Shown: positions 20,956-34,233 of the stretch, one piece after another
Position numbering within the stretch: position 1 is the stretch's first letter
How the letters are laid out: each line of letters opens with the position of its first letter
DNA from: Phorcus lineatus
Taxonomy: Eukaryota; Mollusca; Gastropoda; Trochida; Trochidae
Assembly (NCBI GenBank): GCA_921293015.1
Contig: OV121088.1
Coordinates: 35,398,010-35,462,009 of the forward strand
DNA: 64,000 nucleotides
Direction: 5' to 3'
Program-made: the position numbers and the translations under genes
The notes under the pieces: model-generated
The model's input: the letters and a program-made list of their open reading frames with translations, nothing else
Databases searched by the model: none
Told to the model about the DNA's origin: nothing

Positions 20956-21258
20956 TGCAAAGAGATGCGACGTTTCGGTGTAGATACTAACACTGTTATC
21001 AAACCAGTGATAACGGTTATAGTATTTACACCGAAACGTCGCATCAAGTGATAACAGCGATAGTATCTACACCGAAACGTCGCATCAAATGATAACAGTG
21101 ATAGTATCTCCACCGAAACGTCGCATCAAATGATAACAGCGATAGTATCTACACCGAAACGTCGCATCAAATGATAACAGTGATAGTATCTACACCGAAA
21201 CGTTGCATCAAATGATAAAGGTGTCAGTATCTACACCGAAACGTCACATCTCTTTGCA
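20956..21258. repeat. 41-bp tandem array bounded by inverted ends
   Basis: The left end reads TGCAAAGAGATGCGACGTTT and the right end is its inverted copy. Between them are about five direct units (ACCGAAACGTCGCATCAA + GTGATAACAGCGATAGTA) and one inverted unit at the left. The right flank (about 21250-21356) carries a two-copy tandem of TTTGCACTAAAGAAGATGTA-type sequence. Confidence 0.8.
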
Positions 21259-21359
21259 CTAAAGAAGATGTAAGTCCATATAATTCGTATTTCTTTAACG
21301 TCACCTCTCTTTGCACTAAATAAGATGTAAGTCCATATAATTCGTATTTCTTTTACTTT

Positions 21360-23181
21360 GACCGTACATTTGTATGGCCATTCACAGCATTTCGGCGTCA
21401 ATCATTGTTACGTGGTACGTGAAATGTTTGTGTCAAGATGTGTCCACCAACGTGTTAAAATACACCATGGATACATGCGACCAATTAGCACCGACGTCGG
21501 GTGAGGTTGCAAGTGACAGCTCTCGTGGTGTGATGAACAAATAGGCTGTCGTCTTTCTAATCACTTCCCACCTTTCTTACTTGTTAGGACCAGCCGTGTA
21601 GACGTGTAAATTTAAACGCACTAGTGCACAAAAATATTTCGTAAACACACCAAATGCACACATACTGCATATATCTCGATATTACTCACTATCTTCACTC
21701 AAGTAATCTACCTCGTAAATATTTAACAAATATTTACGTATTCAGGTAGTAAAGTGGATTTTTAAAGGCCGGAAGTATTTAATGTTACGTTACATTAAAT
21801 CCGCATGAACTACGATATCGGAAATATTAAAAGTTATAGAAAAGCGGAAACGGCAGCCGCTATGGTCAATCTAATAACAATGCTAATACTGTGTTATTAA
21901 ATCGGTTAATTTACAACATTGCTTTCATAAAACATATTTCATGATTTGTTCTCAGTTCAGAGTTTAGGTAAATTCAATAGCTGCACACAGTACTAGTTCA
22001 GCCGTTTCCAAGTGTCAGTAATTTATCTGTTTTGTGCACAGCTAACCATAGATTTTTATATGTTCAAGCCGACAGCGGCTGTCTTAACGTTTTCATTGTT
22101 GATTGCAGGTAAATTGTAAAGAATGTTTGGTATTTCATTGCATCGATAGATTTAAGTGAATGCAAAAGTCCTCGTAAACCTTAGAATAGCCAATTTAAAC
22201 CGTAAAAGCGTGCACTAGTGCCTTTAAACTTATTAAACATGTGTGTCACGTTAAACAGCAACTTGTGACGAATGCCGAAAAATCAGGAGACAAAAATCTA
22301 AAATTTTAACTAACAAAAGGGTTGTCATAAACATTGATACAAGCGATTCATGTTTTATATCAGAAGTAAAAAATATTGTGTGAGATAAAGAATCTGCGCT
22401 AAGATCGATGAAATAGAAATTTATATAAAAAATTCTGTCTTTAAAAAAACAACTTATAATGAAGGATTCTTAGTACATATTATTTATTCATTGAAAACAA
22501 AAACAAAATATTTTGAAATTTTTACTTAAAAAATTCAGTATGAGATGTAATGTATCGTCCAACAATAACTCTGCCGTTGTATAATGTAACAATAAAAATA
22601 TTATAGACGCAACAAGAGGTTTAGTATCATTCACAATTGAGTTAAGAAACCGTTTTAAGATATGTGGTTTAATGACACAGTATGAAATAAATGGATGTAT
22701 TTCATTAGGCAATGTTTCACTTAGGATTGCTTTTATCGTTGTCGCTAACTACAATCGTTGATTGTTTTGGGTCACACTTTCAGGTGACACCGCAAGGTGA
22801 TCAATCAATGATTAGTGAAATTATTTCCTTTTAAACGGAGTTCGTGTTCAAAGATTGGCGCGTTTTAATGATGGAACTGGTGAACGGAACACTCGTGGCA
22901 CTTTGTTTTGCCTGTAATACCAGTTTGATTAGAATTAAAACATATCACCATTTTTCATTTCCATCCCTTATATGAAATATATACTGATGGCAAGATTTGA
23001 TACTGATGGCAAGATTTGATACATGGCCTGATTTGAGATTATTCCAATTAACGTATTATAGTATATGCATGCATGTATTCTCTGAAAAGCGGTAAAATAT
23101 GGCAATTTCAATCAATTTAACAAATGCGTGTGCATAACACGTCTTTCTTAGAATACTGTTTCAAGAGTTGCATCCAAAATG
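21360..23181. other. Mostly featureless; one possible signal-peptide exon
   Basis: No gene can be supported. A short plus-strand frame at 22060-22108 reads MFKPTAAVLTFSLLIA and ends in a GTAAAT donor; it is described as a finding, not called. Confidence 0.4.
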
Positions 23182-26100
23182 ACATATTGTTATATAAACA
23201 TATAAAGCATTTAAAAAATCAATTTCTAAAAAAACATCCAGCCTTATAGTCTTATGAAACACGAGATTTGTTAAAACATTTAAATATAAATAAAATAGAC
23301 AAATACATTTCTAAATTGGTGAGATGATAGTCTGTACTCTTACAAATACACATTTAAATAGCGGTTTTCCGATTATCATCGAAATGCAGGAAATTTCTTA
23401 ATTTTAGTATTTCAGAGACGAAACTTAGAAAGGCAATATGAACTTAAATCATTTTGAATGGTATGTTGGCTCGTATCTAAGCAACATAACAAAAATTTAT
23501 AAAAAATACCTCTTTGTAACTTTTAACCTTTACGTATTATAACTATCCACTTCCGCATTATTGAATATACAAACAGCGGAAGACACGGAACACTGTCGAG
23601 GGGTTGGGGATGTTAATATTCAGTAGATTAAAATATTTTTACGTTGGTCTAGACTGATATTATTGCCTGACTTCAGACCACCAGAGAGAATATATCCTTA
23701 CATATAATGTATCTACACATGTGTGTGAAACTGGGAGTGTTTTCGAGTGTATCACCAGAAAAAATGTCGCACTTAGTGCCTCTAGCGAAAATTGAATTTA
23801 CATCCATGAAGAGTGATTTTTTACCAATCAAATTTAAATTCTCCCCAAAGGTTATTGTGTTTAATGATAAAATATATTTTTTTGGATAGGTAGAATCGGA
23901 TGTATATTTAAACTAGTTTTTAAGTTATTCCTTATTCATATATTTGCATATTTGTATATAAAATTGAAATATAAATCTACATTTTCTAGTTATAAATGGC
24001 TTGCCATTTACATTTACATACACATTTCGACAAAATATATCCGTTGGCTCTGAAGCTCATCAGTCTTACATGATTTATTGTTTGAGGTCAACTGGGGCTG
24101 AAATAATGCAAATATTGCCATAATGCAATATTACATGTTAGACCTGAAAGATCAGAAGGGCTTATTGCATGGCCCGTTGTCCGATGTCCGTTGGGCGTCG
24201 TCCATAAACATATCACATTTGCGACTTCTCCGTCAGAAATGCACCCCCAAAGCTGAAATTTTGTGGTGACGTACCTTACCTTGCGGATGCGAGTTTCTAA
24301 CTTTGGGACTGACCCCCTCAAGTATGAGTATGACAAGCATTTCCCCTGAAATGTTAAAAAATATTCACCGGAACCGATTGGCATAGGAAACAGTAAGAGA
24401 AACATCTTTGTGACTTGGAGACTCAGCTTTATAATTGGGTTTTGACCCCCCTATAATATATGGGCGTGGCAACGTTTCCATCCGTTAATCTTATTACATC
24501 TATAAATATTTTCGCATAAACTATTAATGCTGGCAATCTTAAATTTTGAAAATAAAGGATGGAGACTAAGATGTGTAAATTTCATTGTCGTACCCCAATA
24601 ATAATGTGCGCAGCATATTTACGATGAATAACCACAACCAGAAATAGAAGCTCATATTTCAGAATAGCATCTTTCTTTCTCAAGTAGATACTGAAGTTAT
24701 TGCCCCCCCCCCCCCCTAAAACAGGAGTCACCCTGAAATAGGGCGTGGCAGGGATGCTCATGGCATGGCAGGGTTGCAAATAATGTGTAAAGTTCAAATA
24801 TCCTTCCTAAACCTTCATGTATATAAAATTGAAATATAAATCTACATTTTCTAGTTATAAATGGCTTGCCATTTACATTTACATATACATTTCGACAAAA
24901 TATATTTGTTGGCTCTGAAGCTCATCAGTCACCTGTCTCTAAAATGCCCAAATTAGGATATTTTCCTGTTTTCGATGATAATAAACAAACAGATAGAAAT
25001 ATCTTAATAGGTCCAAATTGTACAATCATTTCACATGAATGTCAGTTACAGACTTATTCAACATTACCAACAAATATTTGATTTTGTATCTGCTGGCAAT
25101 AAGATTCCATAATTACGTTTGAGTCATTGGAGCGCGCCATTGTCCGGTTTTCGATCTTAAATCACAATTTAAACATGTTTATTATCTTTATGCTGAACTG
25201 ATAAGCATTAAAAGTTGAAATTTCATAGACAACAAGTAGTTCTCGGTCAAATAACACCGTTTACGAAGCTTGACATAGTTGACCCCAACAACATACTCTG
25301 TGCCCCTTTAAGTATGTTACTATTTGAAATTCATTCTCTCACTGAAAAATATTTCATGTACAAGTGGTTTATTTCCAACTTTAATGCGAAAGTGTTTTTG
25401 TGTAGATTCAATGGTCATACAAACTCTTTTTAACAAATTGAAAATAAAGAAATAATTTGTGTTTCTATGGTTACCATTGGCATAGTAATTCAAAGTCTTT
25501 AATTGAGAATTAAAACTACGAAAGACTAAGAGGAGTTTTATTGGATTTCGTCGTGGGTGTGTAAATAACAACACTGGTTATGTGTAAAAAATATCAGCAA
25601 AATAACATAATTGGAATGTATTTTTCTAACAGAGACGGATTGTGTTTTTTGTTTGTTAACCTGTTGGACTATGTTCGAATCCCACAAAGGATAGGACTGT
25701 TTAGTCTGCTTCAGAGAACCTGTATTCCTACTCAACTATCATAGTTCTTAAAGAATGTATACGCCTATAAATATTGCTTACAATTTTAAAACATAAAAAT
25801 TAATTTCATACCATTAATGGCCATGTTACATAAGTAAAACCCTATCTTTCTTCAAACAAATGTCGATAAATCCTCTTTTCTGAAGTAACACGAACTTCAC
25901 GTGCATTTTGACTGTTTAAAACAGCTAACATATCATCTTATGAACACAGTTGTATAAAGAACACAACAATTACACCATATGACTCCTAGGGTCATAATAG
26001 TGATATCTTGTAAATTCCTTTGACGAAACGGGAAGGTTTGTCTGTAGACAGAGGACGAACGTATGTTTTCAGACGCGTCGGTTTACGATTAGCAGTAATA

Positions 26101-27209
26101 TGGGTGCAGCAAATCCTAACATATAGATATGGTAGCGTTCTAGGGCCGGGGAGACCTTTTGCAATCTGTAAACGAGACTTATCGAGACCGGAATGCGCAA
26201 AAATGCAGCATGAACTAATATAAACTCTTGTCCTCCAATTTATCAAGCAAAAATCGCTTGTCATTATCCACCGACACGTTAACGCCAGGTACTCGAACGC
26301 CTAGGTTGACAAACGCCTCTTTGCACAACGGTAGAGTCGTTGTTTTTTTCTTGGCCATCGTGTTCTCCAGACAAGAATCCTGTAGAACACTTACGGGATA
26401 CCGTTTTCGAAAATCGAAGAACACCAGTGTTTTGTCACCACCAAAAATCTAAAACAACACCTGCTACAATAATTTCAACAGATCACACCCAACGTCAATC
26501 GTCTTATGCTGACTATTAATTTAGCATGAGATATCATTTTGCAAGAAATGCAAACTTGCTGGTTTGTGTGAAACTACAGATTAAGATATAACATGCATTT
26601 TGGTATCAGTCAAACGGTTCAAACGACTTGGTATGGACTGGGATTGTAAACATATGCTGAGGAATAGAACTCTCTATTGATATCTAATAAAGCTACAGTT
26701 ACTAAAAGTCGGGATGTAAGGGCCATATTCTTGAAACGCAATTCTTGTTTCTGAAACTGTCAGTGTGTATTTAATGCATACACGCATATGTCAGATAAAG
26801 GTGTATCTCACGTTTGTCATGCATTCAATCATATGTCATTTTTGTGATTGCATAAGCACGTTTGGAAGATGTTTTCCACTACATGCTTCAGTGTAAAGTT
26901 TACGCGGACAAGTGGGAAGGATTAACCAAAGTCTTTCTAATAACGAATCGCCAATCTTGGGTCTGGTCGTGGTGAACTCGAGAGCCCTTGTTTTATTTAT
27001 CCATTATGTGTTAATGCCAGTGTAACGACCAAATGAGTCGCATTGTATCATTGATTAGAACCATATTTCAATGTTGAAGAAATGACTCATGTTGTTGTTT
27101 TTCGGTCTCACTTGTTGAGCATAAAGGTTGAGTGGACTGGTTAAGTGTTATTCTTTATTGCTGCTTCTATTTCGTGTCTCAAAGCCCTATGTAGACCAGA
27201 CACTGTCTC
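23182..27209 (+). repeat. Composite repeat unit A (about 4.0 kb)
   Basis: Matches unit C (34303-38328) in inverted orientation over nearly its whole length and unit B (28643-31122) over its first 2.7 kb. It includes a truncated TTAA MITE ending at 25311 with the core at 25138-25156, and a fossil Tc1/mariner piece at 26020-26455. No intact gene. Confidence 0.8.
26020..26455 (+). pseudogene. Fossil Tc1/mariner-like transposase fragment in unit A
   Basis: Frames read LSVDRGRTYVFRRVGLRLAV with YRYGSVLGPGRPFAI, then after a stop STDTLTPGTRTPRLTNASLH. These resemble the middle of Tc1 transposases (RTYVWR..G..; GGGSVMVWGGI; DNARPHTARL...). The following WP.SPD.NPIEH motif is destroyed here but visible in the unit C copy. 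Frameshifts and stops make it inactive. Confidence 0.5.
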
Positions 27210-27382
27210 GGGGTGTTACACCTTAAAAATAACTAATTTCACTGGTTGTATTAATAGCTTAAATATCGCGTTGCCTCAACGGCTCAGTGGTGGTTATGTG
27301 TCTAGTTGTGATCAGCACATCAGTGGGATCTCGTTGAAATTTATATATGATTATTGACTTAGCGTTATTCTATCCATTTCAG

Positions 27383-27487
27383 TGAGTGAGTTGGGATTTA
27401 ACGCCGCTTTCAAGATTATTTCACTTATATCGCGACTGCTATACCTCAAGAGCTGTGCAAAATCGAATCCCTCAAGTGGTCAAGTGT
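27383..27487 (-). mobile_element. SINE fragment interrupted by a MITE
   Basis: Reads GATTTAACGCCGCTTTCAAG and TTTCACTTATATCGCG, the conserved tail block of the SINE at 37338-37622, in the same orientation. Confidence 0.55.
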
Positions 27488-27894
27488 CAGTCTAATTAAC
27501 ATCGACCCTGTTCCGAGGAATAAACGGTTTTTTAAAAATGACTCAAGCGAGGTTTCCTCGCCACAACGGTCTGAAGGCAGCCTCACTGCTCGCACGTGCT
27601 GACACCAGCTAAAACCTAGACATTAGCGAACCAATCGCGTTTAAAATAAGGATAGCGGCGATTAAGGTTAACGAATAGTAAATGGGAGTTACTTGCTCCT
27701 AGCTACTGATACCGAATGCTTTTGCCGCACGCATTGTGATTGGTTAGCTGAGTTTACGTAAGAACGTGCGCTACAGTAGGCTGCGGTCAGACCGTTGTGG
27801 AGAGGATAGCCTAGACAGATTGAGTTCGAATCTCGGTAGAGTCAATATTTTGAAAGTTTTATTCCTCGGAACACGGTCAATTTTAATCAGACTG
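27488..27894. mobile_element. TIR element with 10-bp target duplication
   Basis: The ends are CAGTCTAATTAACATCGACC and the inverted GGTCAATTTTAATCAGACTG, with a second inverted block GTTCCGAGGAATAAA. GGTCAAGTGT is found directly before (27478-27487) and after (27895-27904). 407 bp, noncoding. The target length suggests a Mutator-like or related transposase; the family is not proven. Confidence 0.7.
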
Positions 27895-28642
27895 GGTCAA
27901 GTGTAAGATCTTAACTATATCGAGCACGTCTGGGACACTATAAGTCGGCCTATTTAATCAACATTGGAGAACTCAGACAGACAAAAGGTACAATCAACCA
28001 ATGTTATTATCCCGTAAACTGGGGGTATTGATAAGGCGACGTTGCCAAGAAGTATCTCAGGTTTATGGCCAACCCATTACCTGGTGTTCCAGTTAAAGTT
28101 CATTTCAAGATTTTTATACTACAATAAAACAAGATGAAATATGCTGATATTTCTTTAAAATGATTATGCACTTTTCATATAACCGTTTTTGTTGATTGAA
28201 AAAACGATTCTTTCTTATGGAATAAATATTGTCGTTTTTTTTTATCAACAAAGTCAAAGTCCAAAATACCGGATATCTTTTAAGACAACTCACTCACGGG
28301 ATGTCACATATATAACAAAAAGAAACGAGAATCAAGAAGGTATAGGAAACATGGTGTATTTTGTACAATAAACAGTTTTCAGGGTCATTTTGAAACAATT
28401 AAAGCCATTTACATTTGAACCATAACAACCGACTGTTTCAAAAACTTTTCCCAACATTAATCAAGAAGTTGAAGTTGAAGCTTTAGCTTTGGAGCTTTAT
28501 AATCCGGGCATTTGTAACTTTTAAGTCTAGGCCTATTTTTACATATTCAGTCTAACCAAACCAAACCGAATATTGAACATTGACTACGTTCAGCATCAGA
28601 TAGAAAGAAGAAAGAGACAGAAAAGTGTCTTATTTGCGTGTG

Positions 28643-31122
28643 ACATATTGTTATAAATACATATAAAGTATTTAAAAAATCCATTTTTAAAAAAAAAACA
28701 TCCAGCCTTATAGTCTTATGATACACGAGATTTGTTAAAACATTTAAATATAAATATAATAGACATTGCTTAATTTGTGAGATGATAGTCTGTACTGTTA
28801 TAAATAAACATTTAACTAGCCGTTTTTCGATTATGATCGAAATGCAGGAAATTTCTTAATTTTAGTATTTCAGAGATAAAACTTTAAAAGGCAATATGAA
28901 CTTAATTTTGAATGGTATTTTGGCTCGTATCTAAGCAATGTAACAAAAATTATTAAAGATACTCTGTCTAACTTTTACTTTTACGTATTTCAACTATCCA
29001 CTGGCGCATTATTAAATATACAAACAGTGGAATGTCTTAAGCCCAGAATGGGGGATGTTAATATTCAATAGTTTTATGTTGGTCTAGACTGATATTATTG
29101 CCTGACGTCAGACCACCAGAGAGAATATGTCCTTACATATTACGTATTTATACATGTGTGGGAGTGTTTTCGAGTGTATTACCAGAAAAAAGTCGCACTT
29201 AGTGCCTCTAACGAAAATAAGAATTACATTCATGAAGAGTGATTTTGTTTTTACCAATCAAATTTAAATTCTCCCCAAAGGATATTGTGTTTAATGATAA
29301 AATATAAAATTTTGTATAGGTAGAACCGAGCGATTATTTAAACTAGTTTTGAAGTTATTCCTTATTCATATATTTCCGTATTTGTATATAAAATTGAAAT
29401 ATGAATCTACATTTTCTAGTTATAAATGACATGTCATTTACATTTATATACATATTACGACAAAATATATCCGCTGGCTCTGTAGCTCATCAGTCTAACA
29501 TGATTTATTGTTTAAGGTCAACTGCGACTGAAATAATGCAAATATTGCAATATTACATGTTAGACCTGAAAGATCAGAAGGGCTTATTGCATGGCCCGTT
29601 GTCCGATGTCCGTTGGGCGTCGTCCATAAACTTATCACATTTGGGACTTCTCCGTCAGAAATGCAACCCCACAACTGAAATTTTGTGATGCCGTACCTTA
29701 CCTTGCGGATGCGAGTTTCTAACTTTGGGACTGACCCCCTCAAGTATGAGTATGGCAAGCATTCTCCCTGAAATGTTAAAAAGTCTTCACCGGAAACGAA
29801 TGGCATAGAAAGCAGTAAGAGAAACATCTTTGTGACTTGGAGACTCAACTTTGTAATTGGTTTTGACCCTCCTAGTATATGGGCGTGGCAACGTTTCCAT
29901 CCGTTAATCTTATTACATCTATAAATATTTTCTCATAAACTATTAATGCTGATAATCTGAAATTTTGAAAATAAATAATGGAGACTAAGATGTGAAAATT
30001 TCATTGTCGTTCCCCAGCATATTTACGATGAATAACCACAACCAGAAATAGAAGCTCATATTTTCAGAATAGCATCTTTCTTTCTTAAGTAGATACTAAA
30101 GTTAGTAGTCCCTCCCCCCTAAAATAGGAGTCACCCAGAAATAGGGCGTGGCAGGGATGCTCATGGCATGGCAGGGTTGCAAATAATGAGTTACTAAACC
30201 TTCCTAAACCTGCATCTTTGTCTCTAAAATGCCCAAACTAGGATAATTTCTTGTTTTCGATAATTATACAAAAACGGACAAAAAGATCTTAATAAGTCCA
30301 AATTGTACAATCATTTCATATGAATGTCAGTTACATGACTTATTCAACACTACCAACAAATATTTGCTTTTGTATCTGCTGGCAATAAGATTCCATAATT
30401 ACATTTGAGTCATTGGCGCGCGCCATTGTCCGGTTTTCGATCTTACATTACAATTTAAACCTGTTTACCATCTTTATGCTGAACTTATTAGCATTAAACT
30501 TTTGATTTTCATAGACAACAAGTAGTTCTCGGTCAAATAACACTGTTTACGAAGCTTGACATAGTTGACCCCAACAACATACTCTGTGCCCCTTTAAGTA
30601 TGTAACTATTTGAAATTCATTCTCTCACTGAAAAATATTTCATGTGAATGTGGTTTATTTCCAACTTTAATGCAAAAGTGTTTTTGTGTGGATTTAATGT
30701 TCATTTAAACACTTTTTAACAAATTGAAAATAAAGAAATAATTTGTGTTTCTATGGCTACCATTGGCATAGTAATTCAAAGTCTTCAATTGAGAATTAAA
30801 ACTACGAAAGACTAAGAGGAGTTTTATTGGATTTCGTCGTGGGTGTGTAAATAACAACACTGGTTATGTGTAAAAAATATCAACATAATTGGAATGTTTT
30901 TTTCTAACAAATACGGAATGTGATTTTGGTTTGTTGAGATAGGACTGTTTCGTCTGCTGCAGAGAACCTGTATTCCTACTCAACTATCACAGTCCGTAAA
31001 AGTCCTCTATTTATTGCTTTCAGTTTTAAAACATAAAAATGAAGTTCATACCATGGCCATGTTACATAAGTAAAACCCCTATCTTTCTTCAAACAAATGT
31101 CGATACAACGTAAATTCCTCTT
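28643..31122 (+). repeat. Composite repeat unit B (truncated, about 2.5 kb)
   Basis: Direct repeat of the first part of unit A, ending near AATTCCTCTT; the Tc1-bearing part is absent. The MITE core is at 30424-30442 and its TTAA end at 30594-30597. Differs from A by scattered substitutions and small indels. Confidence 0.78.
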
Positions 31123-31376
31123 AAAATTCATACTCCATGTAGTTGCTCTTTTGATTAAAATTTCAAATTGAAATCTATCAAGGCATATCTACACAAAAGT
31201 TCAATATCTTGAATTTTTACGTTTTAATGCAGAAGAAAAGAATTTCAGGTAGGACCTCTTCTACCTCTGAGAGTCTTTACATACTTGCATAATTTATCTC
31301 AAGGAACAACCTCTCACTACAGCACTGAAATTCCATTAGTATAGAGGTTTGAAATGATATACCAAAGCACAATTCC

Positions 31377-31566
31377 CCACAATTGTGGCTATGCATAGGC
31401 TTGAACTAGCGAACCATGGGCGGTTGCGCTGAAATTCAGTGTAGCATTGCACCCAAACCTTACTGCCAGTGGAAGAGTTCTCTTCTGCAGACAAAGTTGC
31501 CGAGCCCCTGGCGAGATTCGAACCACCAACATATGGATCCGATGCCACTGCGCTCTCCCGCCCCTT
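31377..31566 (-). mobile_element. tRNA-derived SINE, 5' part, minus orientation
   Basis: The reverse complement begins GGGGCGGGAGAGCGCAGTGG (box A-like) with GGTTCGAATC (box B) and runs to the ATGCATAGCC block. Homologous to 37338-37622 and 51238-51544. Confidence 0.7.
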
Positions 31567-32707
31567 TTTGGTTTAAATGCTAGCAATTGAATCGATTTTA
31601 AAGTTCACGAGCCTAGCTGATGGTTTCATCTGTATCACATGCGTGTCAAAATAGAATAACGATTTTGCAGAATCTGAAGTAATTTTCTTTACTTTTTTGA
31701 GAAAATCGTAAAAAGATAATTGTGATTGTCATCTTCGCATACGTTAAATCTTGTCTAATGTCAAGGGTGAATTGTTATCTCGGCTGTAAAAAAAACAACT
31801 ATTTACTTCATTCTTCATTCTAACATGACACGAAAACTAGAATGAAAATACTGCTTTCTGATTGGTTACCAAAATCAATTTTGGAGTGATTATTTCGCCG
31901 ATAATCACCTCTAAATATTTACGACCGATTCACATTCATACGCGCACGTTTACAAACTCCATTCGCTGAACTTACTGTTTTCATCGCCTTACAGACAAGA
32001 GCAAAATGAATTTTAAATCAATTCTACACAGACGTTGACAGTACCGTTTTTTAAAAATGAAATTTATAGGATAAATCCATTCTGTGGTATATTTTTTGTC
32101 GAAGTAGTTTATTTATTTATCACTAAATTTAATTTCAAACGGAGCTCGCTTCTTGCCGTAACGCACGGTAATAAAGCGATTCGTCAAGTGAACAGAGGGG
32201 ACGTACGTTATTCTTCAACTTTCCTTCCCTTCCCCCCTCTCATTCATATGTGACCACAGTTCCAGACAGTTTATTCAACCATGACAAAACTATAAAGCTT
32301 TCTTGGTCGTTTATTCAATCAGTTCACATCTTGCGTGAGATGCGCTAGCAGTAAACAACTACTTTTAGAGTAACGTCCCTTGATTTGGTCAGTCCTTGTC
32401 GGTATTGTAGGGGTGATGGGTGTCCTATGTATTTACGTGAAAATCGTAACTCTTACGGGATAAAAAAAAATAATTGTCTTTTGTTGATTTTATCCTCAAT
32501 GAAATAAATTCTTATGGGTTTTATTTAAAACCTGTTTGTTTATGTTACGATAGTTTTTTTAATTATTGAAGCGTGTTTTTGAAAATGAACTGTACCGTAG
32601 TTTCGAAAGCAAGTGGAACCGGTCTGTACTGGTTCGACCTAATCACATTGTTGTTTACGCAAGGAAAATTAGTTCCTCATTATATTTCTAATTAGTCATG
32701 TTAGAAT

Positions 32708-32870
32708 GGAGATAAATCCCTTCTGTTTTTTATTTTGGGGTTGTATGTCGTGCATTTTTCACCCCTAAATAAACATTTCAAACCTCGCAAGCTCGGTTTG
32801 AAATTATATTTAGGGGTGAAAAATGCACGACATACAACCCCAAAATAAAAAACAGAAGGGATTTATCTCC
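32708..32870. repeat. Foldback element, 64-bp perfect arms
   Basis: Arms 32708-32771 and 32807-32870 are reverse complements, starting GGAGATAAATCCCTTCTG. A further inner stem, TTTCAAACC/GGTTTGAAA, lies in the spacer. Outside, TTCTAATTAG pairs after a 12-bp insertion on the left. No coding capacity. Confidence 0.9.
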
Positions 32871-32912
32871 TAATTAGAATGCTTCAGGTAAGAGACAATG
32901 ATTGTCGACGTG

Positions 32913-33357
32913 TTAAAGAGCCACTCCGTGATTCTCATAACATATTATGTAACATATGTGGTGATATAAAATCAAAAGATCTTAATTTTTAATGTCCAAA
33001 AGACATACACATGAGAAATACTAGTTTTCCATGAAAATCTAAAAACAGCCTTATAATTGCACAGAGGTGTAGATATCACGTCCAATATACATGCACACTA
33101 GTTATATAACCTAACAAACACTATCAACTCCTAACTGCCCTCCTGGCTGTTTTAGATAAGTCTCCAAAATTATGTTTGGCTATTTGGCACGCGCCACTGT
33201 CCGGTTTTGCGACGTTCTACCTTCATATTGTCACTGTAAAAAAAACCTACAAGCTTTATAATGTATCTTTTTGGTAAAAGTCGATTCTTAGCGATCAAAT
33301 GGCACCATTGATTACGTTTGGCATATATGACTCCAACAACTCACAGAGTGGCTCTAA
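32913..33357. mobile_element. TTAA-bounded MITE, 'GCCACTCCGTGA' type
   Basis: The left end is TTAAAGAGCCACTCCGTGA; the right end CACAGAGTGGCTCTAA is its decayed inverse. A variant core, CACTGTCCGGTTTTGCGAC, is at 33194-33212. Confidence 0.7.
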
Positions 33358-33662
33358 GTCTTTAGTAATTGAATATGATCGGTTTTGAGGGAATGTGTTT
33401 CATTTATAAGTAAATGAAAAGGATATCAATTCTTGGAGAATATCGTGTACGCATATTATTTGAAGTATAAAACTGCCAAACATGGAAATATGTATCAGCC
33501 CTCCCAGAATAATATGAAAGTGGTATTAAACAAGAGATGCTTAGTGTTCTTCTTGTTCCTTCACCACTAGAGAAGCTTTCAGTCCGATAAGGGAGGGATC
33601 TACCAACAACGACCTATGTAACTACTTAGTATCACATGGTGATATTTTACAGGAGCTTCTTT

Positions 33663-34233
33663 CAGGTAGCGCAGTGGTTACACTTTGGATCAAAGAGTCT
33701 AGTGTTTGCAGTAAGGAACCGTTCCATATGCAGTAAGGTTTTGATGCAATTTTTCATTTTAATTCAATGCAGGTTTTAAAGAATCAAGACATATTTGAAT
33801 CAAGTCTGAGGATAAAAGTTTTAATGAATTTACTGTAGCGGACAGTATTTTCTCTCAGCAACTTGCCTCTAGAAGGCTTTTGCTTTGTGACTATTTGGGA
33901 AATTGGGATTACATGAGAATGCGCAAGCAAGGAGACGCCTTTCAGATATAAGAGGTTCGAATCCTGCAACAGTAAATTAAAATAAAACTTCTGTTGCTCG
34001 GATCACAGTCGATTTTAATTCCAAAGTGTTAAATAAATTTGCAGGTATTTTCAAACTAAGAAGCCACAAAACTATTGCACCATTGTTACAGCAACCCTAC
34101 TATTCAGAAATTAAATTTTTGCAACTGTTTTAAAAGTGCGTGGCATTCTTGCATCTTTTTCTTCCTGTGAGAATACTAGCTGTGTTGACCCACGTGAGGC
34201 TCTCTTGAAAGTCATATCATCTTACCATATCAA
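33663..34233 (+). repeat. Direct repeat X1, SINE-headed
   Basis: Starts TCAGGTAGCGCAGTGGTTAC (box A-like) and ends CATCTTACCATATCAA. It closely matches X2 at 38329-38932 in the same orientation; the two flank the inverted unit C. Confidence 0.8.

Noticed and set aside
20956-21258. CRISPR-like array
   Set aside because: Units are contiguous with no unique spacers and this is an animal genome.
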